From Pseudomonas sp. LS1212 (GTDB lineage: Bacteria > Pseudomonadota > Gammaproteobacteria > Pseudomonadales > Pseudomonadaceae), in NCBI RefSeq assembly GCF_024741815.1, contig NZ_CP102951.1:4416001-4480000 (forward strand): 64,000 bases of DNA, written 5' to 3'. The notes below the pieces were generated by a model. That model saw only the letters and a program-made list of their open reading frames with translations. It made no database searches and was not told the DNA's origin. Position numbers and translations under genes: made by a program. This document shows positions 33,176 to 41,588 of this stretch, one piece after another (within the stretch, counting starts at the first letter, position 1; each line of letters starts with the position of its first letter).

Positions 33176-34492
33176 TCAACCGGCAGCCGCCACCCGCTGC
33201 CGCGCACCTTGAGCAAGCCCCCATTGCAGCACGAAGGCCAACAACCCGGTCAAGGGTGCGGAAAAACTCGCCAGCAGGCCCTCGCTCATCATCAACCCCA
33301 GCCCCAGTGCCGTGCCACCGAACCACGCCACCAATCCGACCGGATTGAAGTTCACCTCGCGCAATGGCGCGTCGCCACGACCGCCGATGATCTGCGCCAG
33401 CGCCACCCCGACCCACGCCACCACGAAGATCCCCTGATACCCCAGGGCCTTGAGCAGGTAGGCGAAGACGTCGGCGAGCATCAGCGCATAAACGATCGCC
33501 CCCACCACCACGGCCCAGGCCAGGTACGAAAAGCGCAGACCGAAGCGCGCGAAAAACGCCTGCATGTTCAGGGTCGCCAGGTAATAGTTGGCCGTGTTGA
33601 TCCGTGTTTGCGTGGCCCAGACGAACAACAACCCGCCCACGCCCATCAATTGCAGGATGGCCATGACCACCGAGACTTCGTTCAACGCCCCATCGTGCGG
33701 GATGCTGCTGACCAGGTAGATCCCCGCCGCGCCATTGAGCAGAAAGGTCACCAGGTAGAACGGCATGCCGAAGTTCCAACGGCCGTGGTACTCGGCGTCT
33801 TCAGGCTTGCCGAAGCGCGCGTAGTCGAAGGTGAACAGCATCAGCACCCAGACACCCATGTAGGCCGTGAAGCAGTGCCACCAACCGTAGGCCACCGGCG
33901 TTTGTGGGCCGAATTCCAGCCATTGAGGCTGGTAGCCGTAGCGAGCGATCGACAGCCCCACCGCCAGCAGCAGGCCACCGAGGTAGATCGGCAGCAGCAC
34001 GCCATTGAACTTGTCCAGCCAGCGCTGCACGCTGCCAAGGATCAACGGCACGCTATAGAGCACCACGATCAGCGCGGCCACTGGGTAGGCCACCTCCGGG
34101 TAGAGATGGTTGACCGCCACGGCGATGACCGACCCTTCGAACACCGCGTAATAGATCGCCGTGGTGAAGAAGATCAAGGTCGCCAGACACGCGCCGCTGT
34201 TGCCGAACAAGCGCCGGGAAAACAGCGCTACCGACTCGCCTGTGCGGATGGCGTAACGACTGATGACCGCGTTGATCAGCCCGTAGCTCACGACCGAGAG
34301 CAGCATGCCGATCAAGGCGTTGGCCGTGCCATAGGCAAGGCCCAGGGACGCGCCGACGACGATGTAGAACATGGCGCTGCACACCGCCCACCAGGCCATG
34401 GTCAGTGACAGCCGCCCCATGCGCCCGGCCTGAGGAACCGGGACACTGGCTGGATCGTGTTCAGCGTTGCGAGATTGCGATAGACCTGCCAT
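33176..34492 (-). CDS. NCS1-family cytosine/purine-type permease, last gene of the 5-oxoproline operon
   Basis: A 438-residue transporter of about twelve membrane segments of the NCS1 family (FYIVVGASLGLAYGTANALI, SYGLINAVISRYAIRTGESVA). The ATG at 34492 (MAGLSQSRN) has GGAG nine bases ahead; a longer frame to 34576 is not supported. NCS1 proteins bring in nucleobases, hydantoins or similar rings with a cation. Placed last behind pxpC, it could import 5-oxoproline or a related cyclic amide; that is inference from operon context. Confidence 0.83.
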   Translation of the reverse strand: MAGLSQSRNAEHDPASVPVPQAGRMGRLSLTMAWWAVCSAMFYIVVGASLGLAYGTANALIGMLLSVVSYGLINAVISRYAIRTGESVALFSRRLFGNSGACLATLIFFTTAIYYAVFEGSVIAVAVNHLYPEVAYPVAALIVVLYSVPLILGSVQRWLDKFNGVLLPIYLGGLLLAVGLSIARYGYQPQWLEFGPQTPVAYGWWHCFTAYMGVWVLMLFTFDYARFGKPEDAEYHGRWNFGMPFYLVTFLLNGAAGIYLVSSIPHDGALNEVSVVMAILQLMGVGGLLFVWATQTRINTANYYLATLNMQAFFARFGLRFSYLAWAVVVGAIVYALMLADVFAYLLKALGYQGIFVVAWVGVALAQIIGGRGDAPLREVNFNPVGLVAWFGGTALGLGLMMSEGLLASFSAPLTGLLAFVLQWGLAQGARQRVAAAG

Positions 34493-34568
34493 TTGCATGA
34501 ACTCCAAAGCGAATGAGAAAGCAAGGAACGCGGGCAGCCGCCAACGCACCGAGACACTGCGGTGGCGT

Positions 34569-34588
34569 GCGGGCAAGGGCTTGCCCGC
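34569..34588. repeat. Short hairpin between pxpC and the permease gene
   Basis: GCGGGCAAG and CTTGCCCGC are perfect inverted copies with a 2-base loop. It resembles the GGGCAAGC palindromes dispersed in Pseudomonas and may lower transcription into the permease. Confidence 0.55.
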
Positions 34589-34606
34589 GCAATGGGAACG
34601 ACAGGA

Positions 34607-35581
34607 TCAGGAAATGAACAACTCGCTCATGCGTTTGAGCTTCTTCTTGTAGTGCTGGCGAGCCAGCAATGCATCCTCGAGGGTGACTTCGACGAAGTGC
34701 GCCTTCTGATTCGGCTGCATCTGGCCGATCAGGTCCAGGTCGGCGCTGATCACCGTACCGATCATCGCGTAGCCACCGCCGGACACCGCATCGCGGTGCA
34801 GGACGATCGGCTCCAGGCCTGCCGGCACCTGGATCGAGCCGATCGGGTAGCAGCTGTCGACGATGTTCGAAGGGTCGGAACCGGCACCGAACGGCTGCTC
34901 GCGCGGCTGGAACTGCAGTGCGCTGCCGCCCTTGAAGCGATAGCCGATGCGGTCTGCCTCGGAGCCGACCGTCCAGGGTTCGGCGAAGAAGCTCTTGGCC
35001 GCCGTCGGCAGCAGGCGGTCGTAGTACAGCCCCGGCACGACCCGCAGTTCGATCTCGCCACCCAGCGCCTGACGCAGCGCCATTGGCAGGCTTGCACCGA
35101 CCTTGCCCTGCCCGCTCGGCTCACCGATGGGCAACTCGTCACCGGCAGCCAGGCGACGCCCTTGATAACCCCCCAGGGCACCCAGGGCATAGGTCGAGCG
35201 ACTGCCCAGCACCAGCGGCACGTCGATGCCACCGGCCACGGCGATATAGGTCCGGGCGCCGATCTTCGGGAAATCGAAGCGCAGCACTTGACCTGCGCGT
35301 ACTGCAAACGCGGTGTCGTGCGGCATCTGCACGCCGTCCAGGCGCGCGGCCATGTGGGCGCCGCTGACGGCCACCAGGGCGTCGACGTTGAATTCCAGTT
35401 CCGGGCCGAGCAAGGTGCATTCCAGCGCAGCCGCGCCCACCGGGTTGCCGACCAGGCAATTGGCGGCGCTCAGCGCGTATTGATCAAGCGCCCCGGATGG
35501 CGGGATGCCGAGGTGGTAGTAACCTTCGCGGCCCAGGTCCTGCACCGAAGTGGCCAGGCCGGGTTTGAGTACCTTGATCAT
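34607..35581 (-). CDS. pxpC: 5-oxoprolinase subunit PxpC (biotin-dependent carboxyltransferase family)
   Basis: A 324-residue protein with the KipA/AHS2 signature: VLKPGLATSVQDLGREGYYH at the N-terminus, PPSGALDQYALSAANCLVGN, and a C-terminal RDAVSGGGYAMIGTVIS. With PxpA and PxpB it hydrolyses 5-oxoproline to glutamate in an ATP-dependent reaction. Its start overlaps the pxpB stop by 4 bases. It is homologous to the C-terminal half of allophanate hydrolase-linked urea carboxylases. Length is normal for the family. Confidence 0.9.
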   Translation of the reverse strand: MIKVLKPGLATSVQDLGREGYYHLGIPPSGALDQYALSAANCLVGNPVGAAALECTLLGPELEFNVDALVAVSGAHMAARLDGVQMPHDTAFAVRAGQVLRFDFPKIGARTYIAVAGGIDVPLVLGSRSTYALGALGGYQGRRLAAGDELPIGEPSGQGKVGASLPMALRQALGGEIELRVVPGLYYDRLLPTAAKSFFAEPWTVGSEADRIGYRFKGGSALQFQPREQPFGAGSDPSNIVDSCYPIGSIQVPAGLEPIVLHRDAVSGGGYAMIGTVISADLDLIGQMQPNQKAHFVEVTLEDALLARQHYKKKLKRMSELFIS

Positions 35582-36449
35582 GCCAGTACCTCCTGCAACG
35601 TCTTGGGATAGCCCTGCGGGTCGGCCAGAAACGCATCCAGCGAGAACTCGACCGGACGAATCCGCAGGTCGAAGCTGCCGGCTTCGACATCGGCCACGGC
35701 CTGGTCGTAGGTGGCACGATCAATCGGCTTGAACTGAACGATGTCGCCGGGCCGGAAGAACACCATGTGCTCCTTCAGGTAGGCCAGGCTCTGGGACGGA
35801 TCGTAGATCGGTGCCGGGGTGACGCCGAACATCTGGTAGCCACCGGCGCCGCGCACCGAATAAATGCAGCCGAAACAGCCGCCGTGGCCCAGGGTCAACT
35901 TGGGCGTGTCGGTGCGCGGGCGCAGGTACTTGGGCACCTGCAACTGCCGCTCGCGCTCGACCATCTGGAACATGAACGGCAGGCCCGCGACGAAGCCGAC
36001 CATGGACACGAACCAGGGCGCGCCGCTGTGCGCCTGGATAAACGCCTCGACATCGGCCAGGCCATTGATGCGCGCGGCATATTCGAGGTCGGTTGCCGAC
36101 GGGTCCTGATGGCGGTCGCGAAAACGCACAGGGTCTCAAAGGTCCAGGGGTCGTTGTAGAGCACCGGCACTTCGATGATCCGGGTCTGGATCCGCCGCTC
36201 GGCGACGGCCTTGGCCTCGACCGCCTGCACCGCTTCGAGCAAGGCGTGGGGGGCGATGCGATCCGGGTCGAAACGCACCTGAAAGGACGCGTTGGCCAGG
36301 CAGATGTCGAGCACGCCTTCGAGCTCGAGCTTTTCCAGTGCCCGGGTGATGGCCATGCCGCGAAAGAAGGCCTCCAGCGACATACTGTCGGAGACTTCGG
36401 CAAACAGGTGCTCATCGGCACCAAAGCTGTAACGAATGGGCTGGCTCAT
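35578..36449 (-). pseudogene. pxpB: 5-oxoprolinase subunit PxpB, frameshifted
   Basis: The N-terminal half (SQPIRYSFGADEHLFAEVSD … PVLYNDPWTFETL) is in one frame and the C-terminal half (RFRDRHQDPSATDLEYAARI … GGCFGCIYSVRGAGGYQMFG) in another. The break lies near 36123..36131, where one base appears missing before CGTTTTCGC. Joined, the two parts make a normal KipI/AHS1 protein of about 290 residues. The ATG at 36449 overlaps the biotin carboxylase stop (TGATG). Either a real loss of function or a sequencing error; the flanking genes are intact, which favours a recent event or error. Confidence 0.85.
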
Positions 36450-37819
36450 CACTTCTCTCCGCTGCGGCGCTCGGCCAACCAGGTTTCCAGTGTGCCGGTG
36501 TTGAACTCGGCGCTCTGCAGCCAGGGCTGTTCAAGCAGTTCGGCGTGCAAGGGCAAGGTAGTCGCCATGCCCGTCAGGGTGGTTGCGGCCACCGCCTCGC
36601 GGGCTCGCGCCAGCGCCTGGTTGCGATCACAGCCATGAACGATCAATTTGGCCAGCAACGAATCATAGTAAGGCGGTACGCGGTAGCCTGCGAACAGATG
36701 ACTGTCGACCCGCACGCCCTCGCCTTGCGGCCAGTTCAGTTGCTCGACCAGGCCGGGGCTGGGGAAAAAGTCCCGGGCCGGGTCTTCGGCATTCAGGCGC
36801 ATTTCCAGCGCCGCACCGTTGAGCACGATGTCGCTCTGACGTAAGCCGAGCGGCTCGCCACCGGCGATACGCAGCATGGCCTGGACCAGATCGATACCGG
36901 TGATCATCTCGCTGATGGGGTGCTCGACCTGGATCCGGGTGTTCATCTCGATGAAGAAGAATTCACCGCTGACGTCATCGAAGAGGTACTCCAGGGTGCC
37001 AGCGCCCTTGTAGCCCAGCGCTTGGGTCAAGCGCACCGCGCTGCTGCACAGGGCTTCGCGTTGCGCCGGGTTCAGGGCCGGCGATGGCGCTTCTTCGAAA
37101 ATCTTCTGGCGACGCCGCTGCAACGAGCATTCGCGCTCGAACAGGTGCACCGCGTGCTGGCCGTCGCCAAGCACCTGCACTTCGATGTGTCGGGCCTGGC
37201 GGATGAAGCGCTCAAGGTAAACGCCACCATTGCCGAACGCCGCCAGGGCTTCGCGTTGGGCGCGGGGGAATTCCTCGGCCAGTTCCTCGGCATTCTGCGC
37301 CAGACGAATGCCGCGTCCACCGCCGCCGGCACTGGCCTTGATCAGCAGCGGATAACCGACTGATTCGGTCGCCGCGAGCGCCGCCTGCACATCCTGCAAT
37401 TCACCGGGCGAACCCGGCACCACCGGCACGCCGGCTTGCTGGGCGGTACGCCGCGCTTCGGCCTTGTCGCCCATGCGGCGAATAGTCTGGGCGCTGGGGC
37501 CGACGAAAATCGCCCCAGCCGCCTGCACCGCATCGGCAAAGTCAGCGTTCTCGGAAAGAAAGCCATAACCGGGGTGCACCGCGTTGGCGCCACTGGCCTG
37601 CAAAGCGTCGAGCAGGGCCTGGGTATTGAGGTAGCTGCGATCGGCGCGGGCCGGGCCCAGTACCTGGACTTCGTCGGCCAGCTGCGCGGCCATCGAATCG
37701 ACATCGGCCTCGCTGCAGGCGGCCACCGTCGGAATGCCCAGGGCCTTGGCCGCGCGAATGATCCGCACGGCGATCTCGCCGCGGTTGGCGACCAGCAGTT
37801 TCTTGATTGCCTGGCTCAT
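36449..37819 (-). CDS. accC: Biotin carboxylase (AccC-type) in the 5-oxoproline operon
   Basis: A 456-residue enzyme. The N-terminal domain starts KKLLVANRGEIAVRIIRAAK, the ATP-grasp domain has KASAGGGGRGIRLAQNAEEL, and the C-terminal domain has FFIEMNTRIQVEHPISEMIT. These are all hallmarks of biotin carboxylases, which load CO2 on biotin using ATP. AGGAGGCG precedes the ATG. Its place between a biotin carrier gene and pxpB suggests a dedicated partner for the Pxp proteins rather than the housekeeping acetyl-CoA carboxylase. I use accC for family, not for pathway. Confidence 0.88.
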   Translation of the reverse strand: MSQAIKKLLVANRGEIAVRIIRAAKALGIPTVAACSEADVDSMAAQLADEVQVLGPARADRSYLNTQALLDALQASGANAVHPGYGFLSENADFADAVQAAGAIFVGPSAQTIRRMGDKAEARRTAQQAGVPVVPGSPGELQDVQAALAATESVGYPLLIKASAGGGGRGIRLAQNAEELAEEFPRAQREALAAFGNGGVYLERFIRQARHIEVQVLGDGQHAVHLFERECSLQRRRQKIFEEAPSPALNPAQREALCSSAVRLTQALGYKGAGTLEYLFDDVSGEFFFIEMNTRIQVEHPISEMITGIDLVQAMLRIAGGEPLGLRQSDIVLNGAALEMRLNAEDPARDFFPSPGLVEQLNWPQGEGVRVDSHLFAGYRVPPYYDSLLAKLIVHGCDRNQALARAREAVAATTLTGMATTLPLHAELLEQPWLQSAEFNTGTLETWLAERRSGEK

Positions 37820-37829
37820 GGTCGCCTCC

Positions 37830-38075
37830 TCACTGGCCGTCAAGCGTGGCGACGATCTGGCCCGGTTCGACCGGGTCACCGTCTTCCACCAGAAACGCGC
37901 TCACCCGGCCGGCGACACCGGCCGTCAGCTCGGAGAACTGCTTCATGACTTCGATCAGGCCGATCACGGTGTCTGCCGTGACCTGCGCGCCGACTTCGAC
38001 AAAGGGCGGCGAGTCCGGCGTGGCGCGGCGGTAGAAGGTCCCCGGCAGGGGGGTAAATACGGTTTGCTCAGCCAT
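37830..38075 (-). CDS. Biotin carboxyl carrier domain protein
   Basis: An 81-residue biotinyl domain protein, MAEQTVFTPLPGTFYRRATP…, with the biotin attachment lysine in IEVMKQFSEL (usual form E-x-M-K-M). It lies 10 bases before the biotin carboxylase gene and after pxpA. It is shorter than AccB, consisting of the carrier domain only, and should be biotinylated and act with the adjacent carboxylase. Confidence 0.85.
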   Translation of the reverse strand: MAEQTVFTPLPGTFYRRATPDSPPFVEVGAQVTADTVIGLIEVMKQFSELTAGVAGRVSAFLVEDGDPVEPGQIVATLDGQ

Positions 38076-38160
38076 GTCAGTTCCTCTTGGAATAGTTGTA
38101 GAAAGGCAGGCGTAAAAATTTTTTATGATCCCGGCGTCTCGGCGCCCGGTGCTCCATCGT

Positions 38161-38919
38161 TCAAAGGGGGGCGCGCACCTCGATGCCAGCCTGGTCCAGC
38201 GCGGCGCGGGTAGCCTCGACCAGGGCCAGGGCGCCGGGGGTGTCGCTGTGCAGGCAGATCGAATCAAATTCGATGGCAATCTCTTCGCCTTCGACGGTCT
38301 GCACCCGCCCCTGTTGGCAGGCTCGCAGCACCTTCGCGGCGACCTTGGCCGGATCCAGCGCGCCAACGTGGCGGGTGAAGACGATCGAGCCGCTAAGGTC
38401 ATAATCGCGGTCGGCGTAGAACTCGCGGATCACCGGATGGCCGATCTCCCTGGCGACGCGCCAGGTGGCCGAGTTCGGCATGCAATAGAGCAACAGCGTC
38501 GGGTCAAGCCGGTGCAGGGTTTCGACGAACAGCCGGGCAGCGGCCTCGTCGCGCGCCAGGTGCATGTACAGCGCACCGTGGGGTTTGATGTGTTGCAGGT
38601 TCATGCCCTGGATCCGGGCGATCTCGCGCAGGGCACCGAGTTGGTAGAGCATGTCGTCGACCAGTTCCTGGGCCGGCGCATTGATATGGCGGCGGCCGAA
38701 ACCGACCAGGTCGCGAAAGCCCGGATGAGCGCCGATGGCCACGCCCAGGCGCTTGGCCTGTTCAACGGTGCGGCGCATGGTGCTGGGGTCGCCGGCATGA
38801 AAGCCGGTAGCGATGTTGGCCGAGCTGATGTAACCCATCAGTTGCTCGTCAACGCCATCGCCGATGGTCCAGGGGCCGAAGCCTTCGCCCATGTCCGAAT
38901 TGAAATCGACTGCTTGCAT
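38161..38919 (-). CDS. pxpA: 5-oxoprolinase subunit PxpA (LamB/YcsF family)
   Basis: A 252-residue protein with the YcsF pattern: VDFNSDMGEGFGPWTIGDGV at the N-terminus, SSANIATGFHAGDPSTM, GAHPGFRDLVGFGRR and HIKPHGALYMHLARDE. PxpA is the ring-opening partner of PxpBC in cleavage of 5-oxoproline, a damage product of glutamine and glutamate. It is the first gene of the operon and is divergent from the LysR regulator. GGAG lies ten bases before the ATG at 38919. Confidence 0.92.
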   Translation of the reverse strand: MQAVDFNSDMGEGFGPWTIGDGVDEQLMGYISSANIATGFHAGDPSTMRRTVEQAKRLGVAIGAHPGFRDLVGFGRRHINAPAQELVDDMLYQLGALREIARIQGMNLQHIKPHGALYMHLARDEAAARLFVETLHRLDPTLLLYCMPNSATWRVAREIGHPVIREFYADRDYDLSGSIVFTRHVGALDPAKVAAKVLRACQQGRVQTVEGEEIAIEFDSICLHSDTPGALALVEATRAALDQAGIEVRAPL

Positions 38920-38985
38920 TGGTGGTTGTCTCCACGTCATTGGTGCGTGGAACCTAAATTAGAATTCCCTTGCCCCCTTGGGAAG

Positions 38986-39022
38986 ATCTATTATCAGATA
39001 GCCAACGTTCTGAAAAACAGAT
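38986..39022. promoter_or_regulatory. Candidate LysR operators between pxpA and its divergent regulator
   Basis: Two dyads lie in the 124-base intergenic region: ATCT-N6-AGAT at 38986..38999, which contains a T-N11-A LysR box, and TCTG-N5-CAGA at 39009..39021. Their position between divergent starts is typical for LysR recognition and activation sites. Confidence 0.5.
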
Positions 39023-39043
39023 ACCCAAGCGCTCAGGATTCCC

Positions 39044-39961
39044 ATGTCTCTTACCCTGCGTCAGGTCCGCTATTTCGTCGCCACCGCCGAGATCGGTCAG
39101 ATTTCCCAGGCCGCCATTCACCTGAACATCTCCCAGTCGGCGGTGACCACGGCGATCAAGGAACTCGAAGGTTTGCTCGGGACGCTGCTGTTCTCGCGCT
39201 CGGCCCAGGGCATGAGCCTGACCGACGCCGGGCGGCACTTTCTCAACCGCGCCTGCGTCATCCTGCGCAGCGTCGACGATGCGCTGAACAGCCCCCTGCC
39301 GGACTTCCGTGCCAGCGGCCTGCTGCGGGTCGCGGCCAGTTACACGGTGATCGGCTATTTCCTGCCGCACCACTTGCAGCGCCTGGACCACTGGCACCCG
39401 GATGTAACCATTGAAGTCCACGAACAGGAGCGGCGGGCCATCGAGCAAGGCCTGCTGGAGAATCGTTACGACATGGCCGTGGTGCTCACTGCCAACCTGA
39501 CCCACCCGGACATCGTCTCCGAAACCCTGTTCAACTCCGAGCGCAGGCTCTGGCTGCCCAGCCACCACCCCCTGTGCGAGCGCTCGGCGGTTACCCTGGC
39601 GGACGTGGCCCGCGAGCCCTATATCCTGCTCACGGTCGATGAAGCCGAGCAGAGCGCCATGCGTTATTGGGAACAGGCCGGGCAACAGCCCTCGGTGCGG
39701 GTGCGGACGAGTTCCGTGGAGGCGGTGCGCAGCATGGTCGCCAATGGCAGCGGCGTCGCCATACTGTCGGACCTGGTCCACCGGCCCTGGTCGCTGGAAG
39801 GCAAGCGCATCGAAACCGTAGGCCTGACCGACCCGGTCACGCCCATGAGCGTTGGCCTGGCCTGGCATCGGGAACATGCCTTCACCCCGGCCATGCAGGC
39901 TTTTCGCGACTACTTCCACGACGCCTTCCTGACTCCGCAGCAATTGTCGGCGCGGCGCTGA
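39044..39961 (+). CDS. LysR-family regulator divergent to the 5-oxoproline operon
   Basis: A 305-residue LTTR. The winged HTH is residues 1 to 60 (LRQVRYFVATAEIGQISQAA, ISQSAVTTAIKELEGLLGT), and the ligand-binding domain follows. Divergent to pxpA, with dyads between, it is the likely activator of the operon responding to 5-oxoproline or a related compound; that ligand is inference. Confidence 0.87.
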   Translation: MSLTLRQVRYFVATAEIGQISQAAIHLNISQSAVTTAIKELEGLLGTLLFSRSAQGMSLTDAGRHFLNRACVILRSVDDALNSPLPDFRASGLLRVAASYTVIGYFLPHHLQRLDHWHPDVTIEVHEQERRAIEQGLLENRYDMAVVLTANLTHPDIVSETLFNSERRLWLPSHHPLCERSAVTLADVAREPYILLTVDEAEQSAMRYWEQAGQQPSVRVRTSSVEAVRSMVANGSGVAILSDLVHRPWSLEGKRIETVGLTDPVTPMSVGLAWHREHAFTPAMQAFRDYFHDAFLTPQQLSARR

Positions 39962-40037
39962 GCGGCCCCCTCGCCCATGCCCGCCGTTTGCTACGCTCGT
40001 ACAGCGGCGACCGATCTATCGGCATGAGGATCAGGCA

Positions 40038-40796
40038 ATGATTCGAAAAATCGCACTTATCACCGGCGCCAGCCGCGGGCTGGGCAAGAGCACGGCCCAA
40101 CATCTGGCCGCCCATGGCATCGACATCATCGGCACTTACAACAGCAAGGCCGACGAGGCCAAGGCGCTGGTCAAGACCCTGAAAAAAGCCAAGGTGAAGG
40201 CAGCGATGCTGCAACTGGATATCAGCAAGAGCGAAACCTTCGATGACTTCGCCGGCGAAGTGTCCAGGACCCTGCAGAGCGTATTCAGCCAGCACCGCTT
40301 TGACTTCCTGATCAACAATGCCGGGATCGGCATCCACGCCAGCTTCAGCGAAACCACTGAAGATCAGTTCGACCAACTGGTGAACATCCAGCTCAAGGGG
40401 CCCTTCTTCCTGACCCAGCACCTGCTGCCGCTGATCAACGACAACGGCCGCATTATCAACATTTCCACCGGCCTGACCCGCTTCGTCCTGCCCGGCTATG
40501 CCGCCTACGCGGCGATGAAGGGCGCCATGGAAGTACTGACCCGCTATCAGGCCAAGGAGCTGGGCGCCCGGGGCATCGGCGTCAACGTCCTCGCCCCTGG
40601 CGCGATCGAGACGGACTTTGGCGGCGGTGTGGTGCGTGACAATCCCGAGATCAATGAATTCCTCGCCGGCAATACGGCGCTGGGCCGGGTCGGCTTGCCG
40701 GGCGATATCGGCGGGGCGATTGCGCTGCTGTTGGCCGACGAATCCCGTTGGATCAATGGGCAGCGGATCGAGGCATCGGGTGGGATGTTTCTGTAG
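40038..40796 (+). CDS. SDR-family oxidoreductase
   Basis: A 252-residue classical short-chain dehydrogenase: cofactor motif TGASRGLGKSTA, the INNAGIG motif, catalytic Ser in INISTGL and YAAYAAMKGA with Tyr-x-x-x-Lys, then NVLAPGAIETDFGGG. It is NAD(P)-dependent; substrate unknown. It is 76 bases after the LysR stop, and may or may not be co-transcribed with it. Confidence 0.88.
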   Translation: MIRKIALITGASRGLGKSTAQHLAAHGIDIIGTYNSKADEAKALVKTLKKAKVKAAMLQLDISKSETFDDFAGEVSRTLQSVFSQHRFDFLINNAGIGIHASFSETTEDQFDQLVNIQLKGPFFLTQHLLPLINDNGRIINISTGLTRFVLPGYAAYAAMKGAMEVLTRYQAKELGARGIGVNVLAPGAIETDFGGGVVRDNPEINEFLAGNTALGRVGLPGDIGGAIALLLADESRWINGQRIEASGGMFL

Positions 40797-40806
40797 TTTG
40801 CAACGC

Positions 40807-40950
40807 CTACAGTTCGGCTTCCTGTACCTGCTCGAAGCGGTCACGATCGATCGAAAGCAGCAGGTCGCCGGCCTTGACCGCCTGGTTATCGTAAGCCTTG
40901 AGTTCACGTACCCAACCGGAAACATCCGGGGCGATGATCGTGACCTCGGC
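40807..40950 (-). pseudogene. Remnant of an HlyD/EmrA-type membrane fusion protein
   Basis: About 48 codons read VTIIAPDVSGWVRELKAYDN then QAVKAGDLLLSIDRDRFEQ, the lipoyl-like N-terminal barrel of an EmrA-type periplasmic adaptor. It stops at 40807 and its upstream part runs into the ccoM terminator. The signal anchor and the remaining 250 or so residues are absent, so this is a fragment. Confidence 0.6.
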
Positions 40951-40969
40951 ACGAATTCGCGGCCAGGGC

Positions 40970-40998
40970 AAAAAAAATGGGCGACCGAAATCGCCCAA
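40970..40998 (-). terminator. Rho-independent terminator of ccoM
   Basis: TGGGCGA and TCGCCCA pair around CCGAAA; read on the minus strand the stem is followed by a run of eight T. It lies about 30 bases after the ccoM stop. Confidence 0.75.
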
Positions 40999-41029
40999 AA
41001 TGCCTTGCGTGCTCGTTGAATCGAAAGGA

Positions 41030-41146
41030 TCAGCCCTGCTTGCGCTTGTGCGAATCCTTCCAGATAAATACTCCCAGGCCAGCGAAAAACAGCAGCATCA
41101 GGCCCACCGTGATCACTCCAGCGATAACCACATTATCGAAAAACAT
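41030..41146 (-). CDS. ccoM: CcoM-type small subunit of cbb3 cytochrome oxidase
   Basis: A 38-residue single-span membrane protein, MFFDNVVIAGVITVGLMLLF…, ending in a basic tail (WKDSHKRKQG). It matches the CcoM subunit known from Pseudomonas stutzeri cbb3 oxidase, which stabilises the complex. AGGAGG precedes the ATG. The gene is away from ccoNOQP, as is usual. An Anr/FNR-type box lies about 66 bases upstream, in line with microaerobic induction. Too short for standard gene callers. Confidence 0.82.
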   Translation of the reverse strand: MFFDNVVIAGVITVGLMLLFFAGLGVFIWKDSHKRKQG

Positions 41147-41211
41147 GACGGCCTCCTTCGCTTGCACCTGTCTGATGGCGCCTAAGGTAGCGAAAGAAAG
41201 GGGGTGGAAAA

Positions 41212-41225
41212 TTGACCGAGATCAA
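41212..41225 (-). promoter_or_regulatory. Anr/FNR-type box upstream of ccoM
   Basis: TTGACCGAGATCAA fits the TTGAT-N4-ATCAA consensus with one mismatch. A second weaker dyad CTGATCTGCATCAG lies at 41263..41276. Placement upstream of a cbb3 subunit gene supports oxygen-responsive control by Anr. Confidence 0.7.
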
Positions 41226-41280
41226 TGGCGCCCATCAATGGGCGCGAAGGGAGGGTGCAAAACTGATCTGCATCAGGTTT

Positions 41281-41448
41281 TCAGCGTTTCTTGGGTTTGC
41301 TCTTCGGCTTTTTACTGGCCTTGGCCTTGGCCAGCGGCATCGCCTGCTCGAAGGCCTGGCGGACTTCGTTGAGGCGTTTTTCATTGAGGTCATGCACACG
41401 CTTGGCGCGCTCGGCATTGAGGTCGATCAGTTTGTCGTCTTGGCTCAT
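41281..41448 (-). CDS. Small lysine-rich conserved hypothetical protein
   Basis: A 55-residue protein starting MSQDDKLIDLNAERAKRVHD and ending in a basic tail rich in Lys and Pro (KKPKSKPKKR). The first 40 residues are strongly helical. I know no function; the tail suggests nucleic acid binding. It was found by direct translation rather than from a long frame. Confidence 0.55.
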   Translation of the reverse strand: MSQDDKLIDLNAERAKRVHDLNEKRLNEVRQAFEQAMPLAKAKASKKPKSKPKKR

Positions 41449-41588
41449 GGGCGGGCACATCGGGGGTCAAGTCCAATTCTGCCAACGGTCGCTGGCGGTC
41501 AGTATTGGCAATAATGCGGGCTGTCAGGCGAGCTGACCAGTGCCGATTGCTACGTGATGTTCCCGACAGCGCGGCATTGGGCCCTGCC

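Noticed and set aside
31956..33779. A 607-codon minus-strand frame opposite the histidine kinase
   Set aside because: It is the GC-rich antisense shadow of two well-supported genes and has no domain.
35578..36449. Programmed frameshifting in pxpB
   Set aside because: There is no slippery heptamer at the break and relatives have a continuous gene, so a mutation or sequencing error is the simpler explanation.
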